A DNA stretch of 64,000 nucleotides from Agapetus fuscipes (GCA_951799405.1 OX637362.1:12572493-12636492); one strand, 5' to 3'. Positions 41,088 through 53,070 are shown, counted from the first letter of the stretch. The notes: generated by a model not told the origin, from the sequence alone. Translations and numbers: made by a program.

Positions 41088-41328
41088 GTACCCTTAGTAC
41101 GAGTTGCAAAACTTGAGAAAAGTAAAGTTTACGGAAAATATTAAAGAGTGATTTCTCCCAAAATCTGCCGTTTTTGTTTCTTACACTTTATGGTATTAGC
41201 AAAAGAGTTACATTGATGAAGAAAATCAAGTTCAAACAAACAAAATGGCAGATTTTGGGGGAAATCACTCTTTAATAATTGCCGTAAACTTTACATTACT
41301 CAAGTTTTGCAACTCGTACTAAGTGTAC
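41088..41328. mobile_element. MITE3, uninterrupted (241 bp)
   Basis: Arms of about 90 bp: 'gtacccttagtacgagttgc' to 'ccaaaatctgccgtttttgt', mirrored on the right to 'gcaactcgtactaagtgtac'. The centre is short. Confidence 0.75.
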
Positions 41329-41764
41329 AGTTCACAAGATAATTGACTTTTCATAAACGTTTATACAAAATGTCTTTACTTGAGAGTGGCGCTCTCGCAT
41401 GCAAAAAAAAAAAATAGAACCATCTGTACCTAAGTGCCAAACTTACTATGTATGTAAATTTTTTGCAATTTCTGCGGCCTCAAGATGAAGGAAAAAATTG
41501 CGGCCCACACAATGGGTGGGTATTTTTTTTTGAGCGGGAAAAAAGTCAGAAAAAACATTTGCCTAATTCAAAAATGGAACCAAACAGAGCACCAACAATC
41601 GAATTACATTTTTCATTACCGATTAAATTTACGTTTGAAAGCTATTCCCGCCGGGTGGGTTTTTCCCTTTGCCGCCTTTTTTGCTTTCTAACTGCCTTTT
41701 TCTCTCCCGCGGGATGGGTTTTTCTAAGGAAACGCTGAAACAGTGGCGTAACGCATTTTCGCAA
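41329..41764. other. unassigned
   Basis: A G/C-richer block (41640-41730) around 'cccgccgggtgggt' adjoins the RTE2 copy. Function unknown. Confidence 0.35.
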
Positions 41765-42399
41765 CAAACAACAAACTTGGGAAGTATGTTTGAGAAGAAT
41801 GGAAAGATGAGAAGAGAACTCGAGAATAGGGTGTGCAAGGGAAAGCAAGTGGTCGGTGCAATAGGAAGAATAGCAAAGAACAAGCGACTGACGATGGATC
41901 TGAGAATGGCGGTACACAATGGCATATTGTTACCGACTTTACGAATGATAGTGAAATGAGTAAAGTATGTACGGTGGAAATGAAGCATTTGAGAAGTATG
42001 ACAGGAAAAACTTTGAGGGATAGAGTTAGGAATGAATGGGTAAAAAAATAATGTAATTTGAAAGAGGATGTGAAAGTTAAAGTACAAAAGAATGTGATGA
42101 GATGGTTTGGACATGTGGAAAGAATGAATGATGATAGACTGACAAAGTATGTATACGAAGAAAGTGTGAAAGGAAAAAGAGGGAAGGGACGACCGAGAAA
42201 AGTATGGAGTGATCAGATTGTGGAGATTGTGAAAGAATGGGATATACAAAGTGAGCGTTAAAGAAGAAAATGCATGAAAAAGGTGATGGATATGAAGGAA
42301 TTGAAAGAGGTATGTCAGGATAGGAAAAAATGGAGGCAACTCTGCAGAGGCTCTGGTCACCCCTAGCGGAATGGCGACAGAGTTACAGTTACAGTTACA
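41765..42399 (+). pseudogene. RTE2 pol 3' portion, longest copy
   Basis: Reads TTNLGSMFEKNGKMRRELE, NRVCKGKQVVGAIGRIAK, RLTMDLRMAVHNGILLP, then a frameshift near 41945 (deletion where 29153 has FGSKAWTV), MKHLRSMTGKTLRDRVRNEW, VKK and TAA at 42049. It resumes at LKEDVKVKVQKN and MRWFGHVERMNDDRL, has another stop at 42258 (TAA for the usual AGA), and ends KKWRQLCRGSGHP, TAG (42365), then ACAGTT repeats. It starts just C-terminal to the RT domain of RTE-type proteins. Confidence 0.78.
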
Positions 42400-42475
42400 A
42401 CAAAAGCAAATCAAGAGCAAAATCAGTTGTATACTATTCGAACCAGTTTGTTTTGCACAATACTTTGAATCAAAC

Positions 42476-42715
42476 AAGCGACTGACCACCCATGCTGTAA
42501 AAATGGTTCACTTTGCCAATGTCACCCCTGTTACAGGGAAGGATGGAAAGAGTTGCAGGGTATATGCCCATTTGAGATTGGTTTGTATGTTGTAGGTTCA
42601 CATGAGGCATGTGCAAGCGCGAATTTGTACGTGTCTGGTTGTGAGAATGCATGTTATGTGAATCTCCAACGTAACATATCTTTGCAACTTAGATTAAATT
42701 AGATAAAATTAGACT
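42476..42715 (+). mobile_element. RTE1 3' UTR copy
   Basis: 'agcgactgaccacccatgct' to 'gcaacttagattaaattaga'. Confidence 0.82.
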
Positions 42716-42819
42716 CAAGCCCACCCCGTCTGGACTATTTATGATCATAGTAATGATGTTGCACCGTATTGGAAGTCCATATGGGAGGGAAAAGGTTTAA
42801 AATCAAAATCTGGCTAGAA

Positions 42820-42971
42820 ATCTCATCACCACTGTAATTCTTACCTACCGAATCTGTAATCTTTATATGAAGATCTGTTAATCCAAGATGGCTGCAGGCA
42901 AACAGCTGAATAGTCTTCATACAAATATTACCGATATTCGATAGGTAAGAACTACCGTGATGATGAGATTC
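42820..42971. mobile_element. MITE2, complete (152 bp)
   Basis: 'aatctcatcaccactgtaat' mirrors 'actaccgtgatgatgagatt'; inner arms 'tatatgaaga' and 'tcttcataca'; centre 'atccaagatggctgcaggca'. Confidence 0.75.
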
Positions 42972-43259
42972 CAATCCCTGATCACTTTGCAACACTAGAA
43001 GGTTCTAGGGTGTTATCTTTCAGAAGACTATGGACAACTTATGGATGGCGAGAGGATTGGGTTACGCAGAGAGCAAGGTCTTTACAACTCTTTGGTTCAA
43101 AGATAAGGATTAGCTTCATATCCAGGATGTGACTGTGGGTGGCCCTAAATTCTGGCACTTGGCTATTACTTTTTGTGTTTTCTGAGCCACCCTTGCTTTG
43201 TGTACCACTTGAGACAGTGTAGCATCACGGGAGGGCCTTCTGCCGCTTGCATCTCACTC

Positions 43260-43430
43260 TATTTCTGATGCATGTCCTGTGACACATCCCCGGATGGGAT
43301 GGATATACAGGGCGTGAGTTTGTGGAGGGAGAACAAGTGTGGGGTGGAGAACCAGACTGTCCAGCACATAATGAAGGAGTGCCCCATCACAAGACATCCT
43401 CTTGAAATTTTCTAACACGATATGACAGCA
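43260..43430 (+). pseudogene. Jockey/R1-like pol C-terminal remnant
   Basis: VSLWRENKCGVENQTVQHIM and KECPITRHPLEIF with stop: a C..(Q)TV.HI...CP.T pattern, the zinc-knuckle end of Jockey/I/R1-type ORF2 proteins. Upstream frames are lost. Confidence 0.55.
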
Positions 43431-44046
43431 TATGTGCAGTTCACTTCTGTTTTTTTAGCTCAGTATCAGACTTAAACCTTTACTTTCCGAGTCATAGGTA
43501 AAAAATAATCAGGCATCGAAACCACAATGTACGCACCGCTGACTTTTAAAGAGCGTGTATGAAAAAAATCGAAACGTCAAAAAAACAACGGAACGCTTAG
43601 CATGCCTTTGAAGAACTAACTTGTCTAGACTTGTAATGACGTGACTTTGGAACTCAGGCGGACGCCAGGTAATGTGTAATTTTAAAATAAATTATTTTTT
43701 TTGAAGCGCGTACGCGACACAGGATGAAGCAGAGTGGTACACCCAAAGCTTGCGTATCGCGTACGTTCATATGCGTTGGGTGGTCAAAATTTTCACGAAA
43801 GCTCATAAATATTTTCCGATGCAGGGAAAATCAGTAACCGATTCGGCAGCGCCACTGCCCCATTGTGTTCGGAGTAAGCTCTCGATTTTTCAGTTTCCCC
43901 GCCTGCCTCACCCACCCTCCGCGTGTCACCACAAACTGAAGCCATCCACTTGCCTTATCTGCAGGACCTGAGGGGAGGAAGAGGGGGAGTGTGCGATAAG
44001 GCCGTGTGATACCGCGACGTAAAAAAAAACCATTTTCCTACAAATA
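43431..44046. other. unassigned
   Basis: 43840-44040 is GC-richer; the 73-codon ORF there has no motif. Confidence 0.35.
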
Positions 44047-44078
44047 CCTCTTCTTCTTCTTCTTCTTCTTCTTCTTCT
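44047..44078. repeat. (CTT)n microsatellite
   Basis: About ten CTT units; read on the minus strand it gives the run of glutamates in a short chance ORF. Confidence 0.9.
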
Positions 44079-44221
44079 ACTCCCTCCTCGGCCTTGTCGC
44101 TTTCCGGTGATGTATTCTCGACGACGCCGAGAGTGGGGAATGCCGAATGTTTGTTTGTATGCATGCTTCTGAATAAATGTGTTACGTGATAATTTTTGTG
44201 TGTTACTAAAAAAATCAATTG

Positions 44222-44504
44222 GGCTGATTTATTTGGTGAGCGCTGTTTTGTGCGTATCACACCTCAAGAGCCCTCTGCAAGCTTGGTCATCGCTGTAGAA
44301 AGCGCCAATTCTCAAGCAAGACCCGGTTGCTGTAAGTCGTTTTGATGACCGGTCTTTGGTAAAGGTTTATGAATTTTTCAACCCGGCGAAGAGCAAATTT
44401 GAAAATATAAATGGTGTATTTTTTGTGCTCCACCGGGATTCGAACCCACAACCTTCCATTAACGAGTCCGAAGTGTTACCACTGGACTACGGCGGACCGG
44501 TTGA
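44222..44504 (-). mobile_element. SINE2, full length
   Basis: Minus-strand from 'atttatttggtgagcgctgt' to the head 'ggactacggcggaccggt'; box B 'gggttcgaatccc' intact. Confidence 0.87.
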
Positions 44505-44599
44505 TGTTATGCTACGGAAAAATAACTAAACTGCACATATGCTGCAATTTCATATCGTGTTACGTGTTACGTGTGGAATTTATTCAAGATCATAGGTTC

Positions 44600-44777
44600 G
44601 TTCCTTGACTTATAGGTTGCTATTAGGCTGACCAACCATACTGTAAAGAATGGGTCACTTTCCAATGACACCCCTTTTTCAGGGAAGGTCGCCAAAACTT
44701 GCAGGGTTTGTGTTCATTTGATGTTTGGTGTTGATTTGTAAATACACATTCAGCATTTGTAAGCGCGAAATTACACG
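44600..44777 (+). mobile_element. RTE1 3' UTR, 3'-truncated
   Basis: 'ttccttgacttataggttgc' to 'taagcgcgaaattacacg', then SINE1. Confidence 0.75.
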
Positions 44778-44778
44778 C

Positions 44779-44925
44779 AACGCAAAAAAAACGCAACTAA
44801 GCTACACATGTAGTGTAACTTCTTGCCGCGTTATCCCCGAACGGGTCGCGTGTGGCGAGTTGAATCTATTTATTTTTACAGGTAAGGGGGCCGGCCTTAT
44901 ACCAACAACTTGGTGGGGCAAACCT
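44779..44925 (-). mobile_element. SINE1, 3' half
   Basis: Minus-strand 'acgcaactaagctacacatg' to 'ccttataccaacaacttggt'. Confidence 0.8.
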
Positions 44926-45509
44926 AACCTCAAATTAAAATAGGACATGAAAAAATGCGACCTAGTATTTTTATTTGATTTCTATGGACATAGATGCATG
45001 TAGATGTACTTACTCGAAACATCAAAATACTTAAGTCTAAATATTGTTACGAAATTAGGGTTCAAAAGTCTTTCAAATTAAAATACACAGGTCTTCTTAT
45101 ACAGTTGTTTATTTTACACTTTTAAATAATTTATTTTCACAAAGCTTTCTCGACTATTCCACTTGGTTTCTGTTCACTGATCAAGTTAGTTCTATGTGTT
45201 TGTAAATCTATTATGATACTGCTGGCCCTGCAAGCCACTGGCACCCTTCTTATACTCTTCAAAACAGCATTATATTTGCTAGACAGTTCCAGAAAGGCAT
45301 AGTAATTATTATTTCTCGATGCTGCACGTATTTTATTCAATGATTCCTACCCACACAATACAATACAGAATTCCTATAACTAAAACCTACTTATTTTAAA
45401 TATTTATATTTCATATTTACATAACAATATTATTTAAAACATATCAAAAATAATTATTTTCACACTTTTTATTATTTTTCTGTTTTTTAAACACATTTAT
45501 TTAATTAAA
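44926..45509. other. unassigned
   Basis: AT-rich; 67-codon minus ORF without motif. Confidence 0.35.
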
Positions 45510-45736
45510 AATGTCTAATCTAATCTAAATTGCATTGTGACAAGCAGACACACGTATAAGTTCTCGCTTAAGCATGCCACATGTGGACTTACAATATAAA
45601 AACCCAAATCTCCAATGAACACACCCTCAATCTCAAATGAACACACCCTGCAACTTTGGCCACCTTTCCTGAAACAGGGGTGACATCAGCAAAGTGAACG
45701 ATTTTCTACAGCATGGGTGGTCAGCCGCATACCTAA
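45510..45736 (-). mobile_element. RTE1 3' UTR copy
   Basis: Minus-strand 'gtctaatctaatctaaattg' to 'gtggtcagccgcatacc'; 'tctc.aatgaacacaccct' is duplicated at 45610-45645. Confidence 0.78.
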
Positions 45737-45749
45737 TAGATATACACAT

Positions 45750-46005
45750 CGCTGCCTTAGTTCTTGTTTGCTGTATAGACCATTAAGCTAATTTCACATG
45801 AGCAATATTGCATTTGTGTACTGGACCAATGTGTCTTATGAAAACAGGAAATTGATTTAAAAAATATTTAAAACAACTCTCACATTATCGAGTTTTACGT
45901 TTTTTCTTAGCTCAGATTGTATAAAATTTGATTCTTAAGACAACTGCATTAAAAAGTCGTGTTTGACAGAATTAGTCTATACGGCAAACAAGAACTGGGG
46001 GAGCG
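45750..46005. mobile_element. MITE1 (256 bp), duplication ACAT
   Basis: CGCTGCCTTAGTTCTTG to GAACTGGGGGAGCG; ACAT at 45746-45749 and 46006-46009. Confidence 0.82.
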
Positions 46006-46574
46006 ACATACCAGATAGACAAATAGATAATTAATTAACGTTCTTATTTAGTCAAGAAGAAGTGCTAAAAGGCAAAACATTAAAATGGTATATTTTTATT
46101 TTAATGACTACTATATGTAAGCTTTAAATTCTCCTCACATCATAAAAACTACAAACACAATTTTCTTCAGCGTGTGAAAGCTCAAAGCTCCAATCAAACT
46201 TTCCAACATTCCGTATAAATTAAACGAGGCTGTGTTTGCGTCAATATGGAAGCGATAAAGGCTTTGACGCTGATTGTCGCCCGAGGGAAGACGAAGGCTC
46301 CCAGCAGTATCAATGTAGCAAACGACATGTAAAAATGTCTGTGTAAGCCGACTCATTTGGCGGAATGAGCAGTTCCACAGAGACAACTTGAAGGTGTCTG
46401 TGTAGGAGAAAAGGAAAGGTTTTTGGGGAATGAGAAAATGTTTTACCTTTTTATTTAAAATTGAAAAATGTTTACTGACTTTTGTAATGCTGAAACAAAT
46501 AAATACGTGTCTGTACTTAAAATGAGTAACAAAAAATGATTGCCTTTTTGTAAAGGAAAATTTTCAGCCACGCA
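46006..46574. other. unassigned
   Basis: 46150-46400 has a more coding-like composition than its surroundings, and a minus-strand 83-codon ORF, but no motif or splice structure I can defend. Confidence 0.35.
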
Positions 46575-46727
46575 ACGCAACTAAAACAAAAAACGCAACT
46601 AAGCTACACAAAAGTGTATCTTCTTGCCTGCGTTATCCCCAAAGGGTATTACATGTGGCGAGTGGATTTTTTTTATTTTTACATTTAAGGGGGCTGGCCT
46701 TACGCCAACCACTTCAATTGAAGTGGG
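46575..46727 (-). mobile_element. SINE1, 3' half
   Basis: Minus-strand 'aacgcaactaagctacacaa' to 'cacttcaattgaagtggggg'; joins SINE2 directly. Confidence 0.78.
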
Positions 46728-46838
46728 GGGTTTGAAAATATAAATGGTATATTTTTTATACTTTGCCGGGATAAGAACCTACAACTTTCCTTTAACGAGT
46801 TAGAAGTGTTAGCCACTTGACTACGGACCGGTCTTAAG
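46728..46838 (-). mobile_element. SINE2, 5' part
   Basis: Minus-strand 'tttgaaaatataaatggtat' to 'ttgactacggaccggtctt'; box B decayed. Confidence 0.75.
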
Positions 46839-47000
46839 CCACAAAATATGAAAAAATCCATATGTTGCCAAAACAGAATAAATTGCTTATAAGAGACTAT
46901 GGAATTTTTTGTATTTTGGCCAATGATTGTAACTTGTACTTGTAGCACTTTTAAATAACGCTTAGAAGGTTGGATTAGAAAAAAGTGTAAAATAGTTATT

Positions 47001-47122
47001 TATGCCACTGCCAAGTAATGATAGTCTTTATAACACGAGTGCTAGTTTGTGCCATGAGGCGCAGCCGAATGGCACAATAGAAAGCACGAGTGTTACAAAG
47101 ACTAATTACGTGCAGTGGCATA
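47001..47122. mobile_element. fold-back MITE with TA duplication
   Basis: TGCCACTGCCAAGTAATGAT mirrors CGTGCAGTGGCA; 'acacgagtgctagtttgtgc' faces 'cacaatagaaagcacgagtg'. TA flanks both ends. Arms ~52 bp, loop 'gaggcgcagccga'. Confidence 0.65.
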
Positions 47123-47251
47123 CAATACTTTTTCTACGACCATGAGAGAATTAACAAAATAGTGAATAATAGTCATTATAATGTACTCGTCCATTTGAAG
47201 TAATTAAAACCTTACCTTTGTCAAAACGTGTGATTTATCATTCCCTTCGAT

Positions 47252-47490
47252 TATCTAATCTAACCTAAGTTGTAAAAATAAATTATATTTAGGTTTCATA
47301 TTGAATTCATGCCCACAAGCCGACACATATGTATAAGGTCGCGCTTTTACATCCTGCATATAAGCTTAAACATTCAAACCCAAAACTCAAATAAACATAT
47401 GCCCTGCAGTTGTATTGGCAGGTGAACCAAATTTGTACAGCATAGGTGATCAACCTCATACTCACCTATTAACCAAGTAACTTTTTGAGT
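47252..47490 (-). mobile_element. RTE1 3' UTR copy, diverged
   Basis: Minus-strand 'ttatctaatctaacctaagt' to 'ctcacctattaaccaagtaa'. Confidence 0.7.
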
Positions 47491-47676
47491 TTGTTTATTT
47501 TTTGCGGTGAAATTTTTTGTATTGTTTTCCTTTCAAGCCTTTTATTTTCCATTGAAAAAAGGAAAGCTTTATTTGGAGCAATCCGATAAATAAATTCGAT
47601 AAATTTTAGCACTATTAACAATTTTTATTTGACTCTACACATAAAATATACTTATTTATTTTCATCTGAACAGGGC

Positions 47677-47786
47677 TGAAAGTCTCATCACCACGGTAAT
47701 TCCTACCTACCGAATATCACTAATATTGTATGAAGCCTAATCAGCTGATCGCTTGCGGCCATCTTGGATTGACAGGTCTTCATACC
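47677..47786. mobile_element. MITE2, right-truncated
   Basis: 'gtctcatcaccacggtaatt' and 'ttgcggccatcttggattga'; the centre is inverted relative to 42820 and the right arm is lost after 'gtcttcatac'. Confidence 0.6.
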
Positions 47787-48939
47787 CCCATACAAGGTTG
47801 ACATTTGAAATTAAAAAATGGTTCCAATTCTGACAATGCGCATGCGCACATGTTCATTTTAACACGGTTACTGGTTGCATAATGTAACATTATGCAACGG
47901 GTGTAGAAATGTATGGCATTGTGATTGCGTTAGCCGTTTTGTAATTAGTAAATTACCAAATGGGAGTAGAAAAACAAAATTATACAACTCAATAAATAAA
48001 ACTCACTGTGAACTTTAACAAATAATTTTTATTTAAATCTGTTAAGTCAATTTCTTCAATATTTTTTTTACGCTGTTGCAGCAAGTCTCTACGCGGGTTA
48101 ATAAAAATGGTATATATATCAAATAAGATAAACAACAATTAAAAATATTCTAAGTCAGGCGATAAACCATCTTTCTTTCTAACCAAGTACACCAATCGAT
48201 GTCAAAGATTTTCCTTACACCCTGTAACATCAAGCCTCTACGCCGCTTTGTAAGAGTGTCACATAAAATGTGATAATCCTCGATTTGCGCCGCCTCTACG
48301 ACGACAGATTTTCTCGGTGATTTCTCGTAGCACCAATCGCTCGCGTTCTACGAGATTCTGCTATCTCTTACACAGAGCTTTCACATCGTCTACGCTTTTC
48401 CGTAGCAGGGGCTGTATCGATACTTGTAAACCACTAACGATTCTTGGAAGCTGATTTCTGAAAATCGTAATGACTTTTTGGAAACACTGATATTAATACT
48501 TTCGTTATTTCTTCACCAAAGTTAAAAATAAAATATTGTAGACTTTTCTTATTTTCTTGTACTTCCGCTTCTTAGAAAGATAAACAAATCATCATGGCTA
48601 TTTTTCCCTAAGAGTCTTCAGTTTGAAAAATTGATAGCATGAGCTTTGATTTCCAAACATTTGTTTTTAATTTATAATAATACTGTTATTCTTTAGAGTT
48701 CAAGTAATTACAAAATAGGGTTAAAATAAATATTTTTTCTTTTTAATATTTGTCTGCTTATACTCTGTATTGAAACAAGTAATTTTAATGACATATACTT
48801 TAAAAAAACCTTATTTTGAATTTAAAATAAAATAGCTGTCGTTTTGACATGTTAATAAATAAAGAAATTTGGATAGAACATAAAATCTTCTTTGATGATG
48901 ATAATCAAGTATGAAATGGTTAAATGATTTTACTTGTGA
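47787..48939. other. unassigned
   Basis: Long AT-rich stretch; no ORF over 60 codons and no repeat recognised. Confidence 0.4.
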
Positions 48940-49063
48940 TTGAAAGGTAGTGGGTTCAAATCCCAGCAAGAAAAATAATTATTTCCAAATACGCTCTTCG
49001 CTGAGTTGAAAAATTAATCTGCCTTTTCAAAAGACCGGTCACCATGGGTCTGGTCCGTGGGAT
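48940..49063 (+). mobile_element. SINE2, middle part
   Basis: 'gaaaggtagtgggttcaaat' (box B) to 'aaaagaccggtcaccatggg'. Confidence 0.7.
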
Positions 49064-49571
49064 GATGGTCAATAGATGACGGAAAACGTTTGTAAATATA
49101 AAATAAAATAAACGCAGTTTTCAAATACTTTGTTTTTTAAAGTATTATCAAGAAGGATTTAACAATGAATTTTCACTGTGTTAATAGACAAACCAAAAAT
49201 TAGTTTATTTATTTTTAATTAATTATTTTGGGCTTTCATTGTTCTTTTGATCAATTATTTATTTACAAGAATATTAAAAAAAAAACACTGATTAACTACC
49301 AAAAAGTAAAGATGAGAAAAGTACATATTTTGGCACCCCTGAAATTTGTATTGGAGGCATCAGTCTAAAACTAAAAAAAATCGATCACACCCCGCAAGGA
49401 TTTCGAATCCTGTCGCATTCGTTGAACACGCCACCCCTTGTACCAAACTGACGCAAAGCTACAAAGTAGAACATCAATCCTTGAATAGAAGGACATTTGT
49501 TAGGATCTTGTTTCAAAAAATACATTCAAACAATTGGGAAATAAATTTCTGGTCGATTTTTCGAGTTTGAT
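49064..49571. other. unassigned
   Basis: 'caaggatttcgaatcctgtc' near 49398 has a box-B-like palindrome, possibly an old tRNA/SINE remnant; nothing else. Confidence 0.35.
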
Positions 49572-49825
49572 TTAGAGGTTGTTATGAGTTTTACCACCCC
49601 TACTGTAGAAGATGGTTCATTTTTTCAATGTCCCCCCTGTTTTTGGAAAGGTCGGCAAAAGTTGCAGGGCTTATGTTCATTTTATGGTTTGTATCTTAAT
49701 TTGTAGGTGCACATGCAGCATTTGTAGGCGTGAACCTGCACGTATATATTTGTGGGCATGCATTTAATATGAATTAAACATGTTAATATGTATATATCTT
49801 GCAAATTGGATTATAGATTAAGTAC
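49572..49825 (+). mobile_element. RTE1 3' UTR copy, diverged
   Basis: 'gaggttgttatgagttttac' to 'ttgcaaattggattatagat'. Confidence 0.7.
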
Positions 49826-50456
49826 AAAAAAATAAATAAATAATATATTTAACAAATATGACGTCGAGCTGATTTTGCATCTTTTGCTGTGGTTTTTAAT
49901 AAAATGTCTGCCTAACGGTTTTACTTGTATCATCACTCCAGTGCTTGTTTGACTTATCTTCCATTCAATTCAAAGATGACCTTGCAATGATATTGTTGAA
50001 AGCTCCACATTCTACACTACCTGAGCTAAGAAAAAAACGTAAAACACGATATAATCCAGTACATAACAAACATTGTTCATGTGAAATTACCTCTAATGGA
50101 GATAAGACAAACAAGCCCACAGGAGACAGACTATGAAAACCCATTTTTAGAACTGAATTTTCAACTAAATATCTGAATTTGAAAATTAATGTAACATATT
50201 ATGCAGAAATAAAATCAACAGTATTAACTCACACGAAATAAACTCAGGTTAAATAAGTTAACCTTAGGTCATCCGTTTGTTGAGACAACTTCCGGTTTAG
50301 CGGAAGCGGAAGTTGGTTAGCGCTAAAAGCGATTAGGGGGAACTTTTTTCGCAATCCGCCACTGTGTGTAATGGGTAAGCCTGTTAGGAGAAAGAGCCGG
50401 TCTAGGCAAGCTCGCTGATTTTTTCCACTAGAAGCTTTTAACTGTAAAAATAATTA
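49826..50456. other. unassigned, with a MITE1-related piece
   Basis: 50046-50110 matches MITE1-related 'aacattgttcatgtgaaatt'. The rest, including the hairpin 'acttccggtttagcggaagc' at 50288, is not assigned. Confidence 0.4.
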
Positions 50457-50836
50457 TGTACCTTAGAGCATAAACAACGGTAGTCACATTTAGTAAAATG
50501 TGCAGGAGACGAGTTTTAGTGAAAATGTGCACTTTTTTAAACCATCATAACTTCTAAACTAGACGAGATATTTTTGATCTGTAAAAACTGTTTATCTTCA
50601 TTTATCAATATTTATTTAATGTGAAGAAATGTGAACAACGTATGTGTAACTTCCGTGGTTTATGCTCGCACTTTTATGTGCATCCCATATTTATTACACT
50701 TGATATCTCAGTAACTATGAGTTCGAGGACTACAATATTTGTACCACTTATAGAACAGCTAATTTTTATAATTTCTGCATCATTAACTCAAAAACGCAAA
50801 AAAGTGGACTTCCGTTGTTTACGCTCTAAGGTACAT
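50457..50836. mobile_element. inverted-repeat DNA element (~380 bp)
   Basis: GTACCTTAGAGCATAAACAA at 50457 mirrors TTGTTTACGCTCTAAGGTAC at 50816-50835. The arms of ~32 bp differ at a few bases. A 98-codon ORF spans the right half (50621-50917) without motif. Confidence 0.55.
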
Positions 50837-50938
50837 AATATATACTCGTCCAGAGTTAAGAATACCTATTTTCCGTTTTGGTATATGTTGCTATGCGTCC
50901 GTCTTATATTTTTGTAAATTAATTTTTTTATATATCAA

Positions 50939-51355
50939 TGGTTAAACGGCAGTAAGCGACATTTTGGTCAAACATAAGTTACGAATGTTTTCCTGCTTGA
51001 AATTTTCCGCTCTTTCTAATGCGCTAACTCCCATAGCTCTACGATGATTTTTGTGTTGTTTATGCCCACGCAAGCAACTGCGTTTTCGAAGTATGGTTTT
51101 TTGTGTAACCGACAAGACTTTTATCTTTTTTGTCCTAACGGCGCTTGTGACATAAAAAAATGTAAAAAATTGTACGACCACATTAATAGGAATGTCAATA
51201 AATGCCTTTATTTTTTTAATTTTAGAGCTGTTTTGATTTTAACGATATGATAATAAATAACAAAGTTATGCCATTTTTCTGGAATCTCAAGCTTTGAACC
51301 ACTCTCCTGAATCAATTTAGTTTATGCCGCTTATGCCCTACTGCCTTTAACCGTC
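50939..51355. mobile_element. possible inverted-repeat element (~415 bp)
   Basis: 'tggttaaacggcagtaag' mirrors 'ccctactgcctttaaccg' with mismatches. The interior is AT-rich with ORFs on both strands and no motif. Confidence 0.4.
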
Positions 51356-51817
51356 GATATATTTTAAGGGTATTTCTGTAACTCAATGAAAGTCCATTGC
51401 TTTATTTTATAAATTCAATTGGAGAAACAAAGTTTAAATTCACTTTTATTTTATTTTTTTTGCTCAAAACATTGCTTTTCCTATTGAATTTATGTACACA
51501 AATAATTAGAATCTTAAAAAAATAAAAAGGAAATAATTTATTAATTAAAACGTTTGAATGCTTGCAAAATTCAGTTTTTAATTCATTAGATTAATGATTC
51601 TCAAGTATATTTTTTTATAACGAACAAATTGAACCTTATACTTTTACAACAAATAAGGCTTTTGCGCTCAAATTTGCGTTTTTGGCACTAACGCTGGTTT
51701 TAGCCCCGCCTGCGTCATGTTCTATCAATAATAACTTCGACCCTAACCGATGTCTCTTTGTAGTTATCAATTATTTATTGATAAAAAATATTAAATTATG
51801 AATAATTAATTGAAAAG
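51356..51817. other. unassigned
   Basis: AT-rich; at 51690 a Harbinger-MITE-like end 'gctggttttag'. Confidence 0.35.
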
Positions 51818-52312
51818 AGGGCTGACGTTGGCAAAGTGAACCATATTCTACAGCATGGTGGTCAGTCAGATACCAAATTATAAGTCAAGGAACTTACACA
51901 ACAAATTACATTTTTTCAATCAACAAATATTAATATGAATAAAAATCAAAACAATTGCATAATCTTAAGTTCTAATTTAAAAAATCCTTGTCCTAGCCGC
52001 CAACATTACTAATAAAACCCCAATTTATTTATGTCCTTACATAGTTATTGTTTGCCATATACGCCATTGAGAAAATTGTACATGAGCAATGTTTGCATGT
52101 GTACTGGACCAATGTGTCTTATGAAAACAAGAAATTTTACGGTTGTACGGTTTTTCTTATCTCAGATTGTGTAGAATTTGATTCATAAGACAACTGCATG
52201 AAAAGTCATATTTGACAAGATTGGCGTATACAGCAAACAAGAACTGGGGAAGCGATACTTCTTTCATTTTATCCAGAGTCATAACCTTTTCCATACAAAC
52301 TCTCATTTCATA
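51818..52312 (-). mobile_element. RTE1: pol end, linker, partial 3' UTR
   Basis: Minus strand: coding pieces 52312-52252 and 52042-51998, linker with 'tgtaatttgttgtgtaag', UTR to 51818. Interrupted by MITE1. Confidence 0.7.
52043..52251. mobile_element. MITE1, shortened
   Basis: Left end lost its first ~10 bases ('ttattgtttgccatatacgc'), right end 'gaactggggaagcg'; a central ~40-base deletion. Confidence 0.7.
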
Positions 52313-52808
52313 ATTTAAAAAAAACTCAATGCTTATCATCCTACAAATAAAATCTTACATCAGTTTAATTAACAATTGCCCTAACTTATTTATTGTAACT
52401 TTTATAGCTTAATTTACAATTGCCATTATTTTTTCTGAATCTTGTAACCTCAACTTATCTTCTTGTAACTTGCACCCTTTTTACAACAATTTTCTTAAAC
52501 CTGAAATTCTAAAACACCCCTCATGCAAGTACACGCTTAGTCGGGTTAGTGGCTGGCGCGCCCGGGCTTAACTGGGATTTGAGACAAAGCAGAGAATCCC
52601 CCTTGCACGTTGCAGTGCTTCCAGCAAAACCCCAACCCCCCCGCGCTTAGAAGCAAGACTAACAAAATGCTTCTTTCTGAACCCTGTGTCAAGTAATTCA
52701 CAACTTAGAACGTGTGTTTTGTAGCAGAGTTTAATCGGCGCTGTTTTAGGGGAAAACACATAATTTAAGCTAAAAAAATAAAATAAAACAAAAACTATTT
52801 TTGGTGAG
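52313..52808. other. unassigned
   Basis: Includes a GC-richer stretch 52540-52660 with 'ggcgcgcccgggc'; no assignment. Confidence 0.35.
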
Positions 52809-53070
52809 ATGTAGGTTGATTTGCGGCTGACCACCAATGCTGTATAAATTAGTTTACTTTTCCAATGTCACCTCTGTTTCAGGTAAGGACGGCAATAGTT
52901 GCGGGGTATACCTATGCCCATTTGAGATTTGAGTTTTTATGTTGTAGGCTCACATGCGACATATTGTGTTAGCGCGAACTTATACGTATCTGCTTGTGGG
53001 AATGCGTTTATATTAATCTCAAATGATGCATATCGTTGCAGCTTAGATTTAGATTTAGATTTAGACGCGG
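52809..53070 (+). mobile_element. RTE1 3' UTR copy
   Basis: 'tgtaggttgatttgcggctg' to 'gcagcttagatttagattta' with three TTTAGA units. Confidence 0.82.

Noticed and set aside
41629..42489. 286-codon minus-strand ORF
   Set aside because: Antisense of the RTE2 coding region; same for 29040-29492 and 29320-29658. Hydrophobic F/H/S-rich composition is the mirror of lysine-rich RTE2.
46135..46386. Possible host exon (83-codon minus ORF)
   Set aside because: Composition is slightly coding-like but no domain, conserved splice sites or second exon can be shown.
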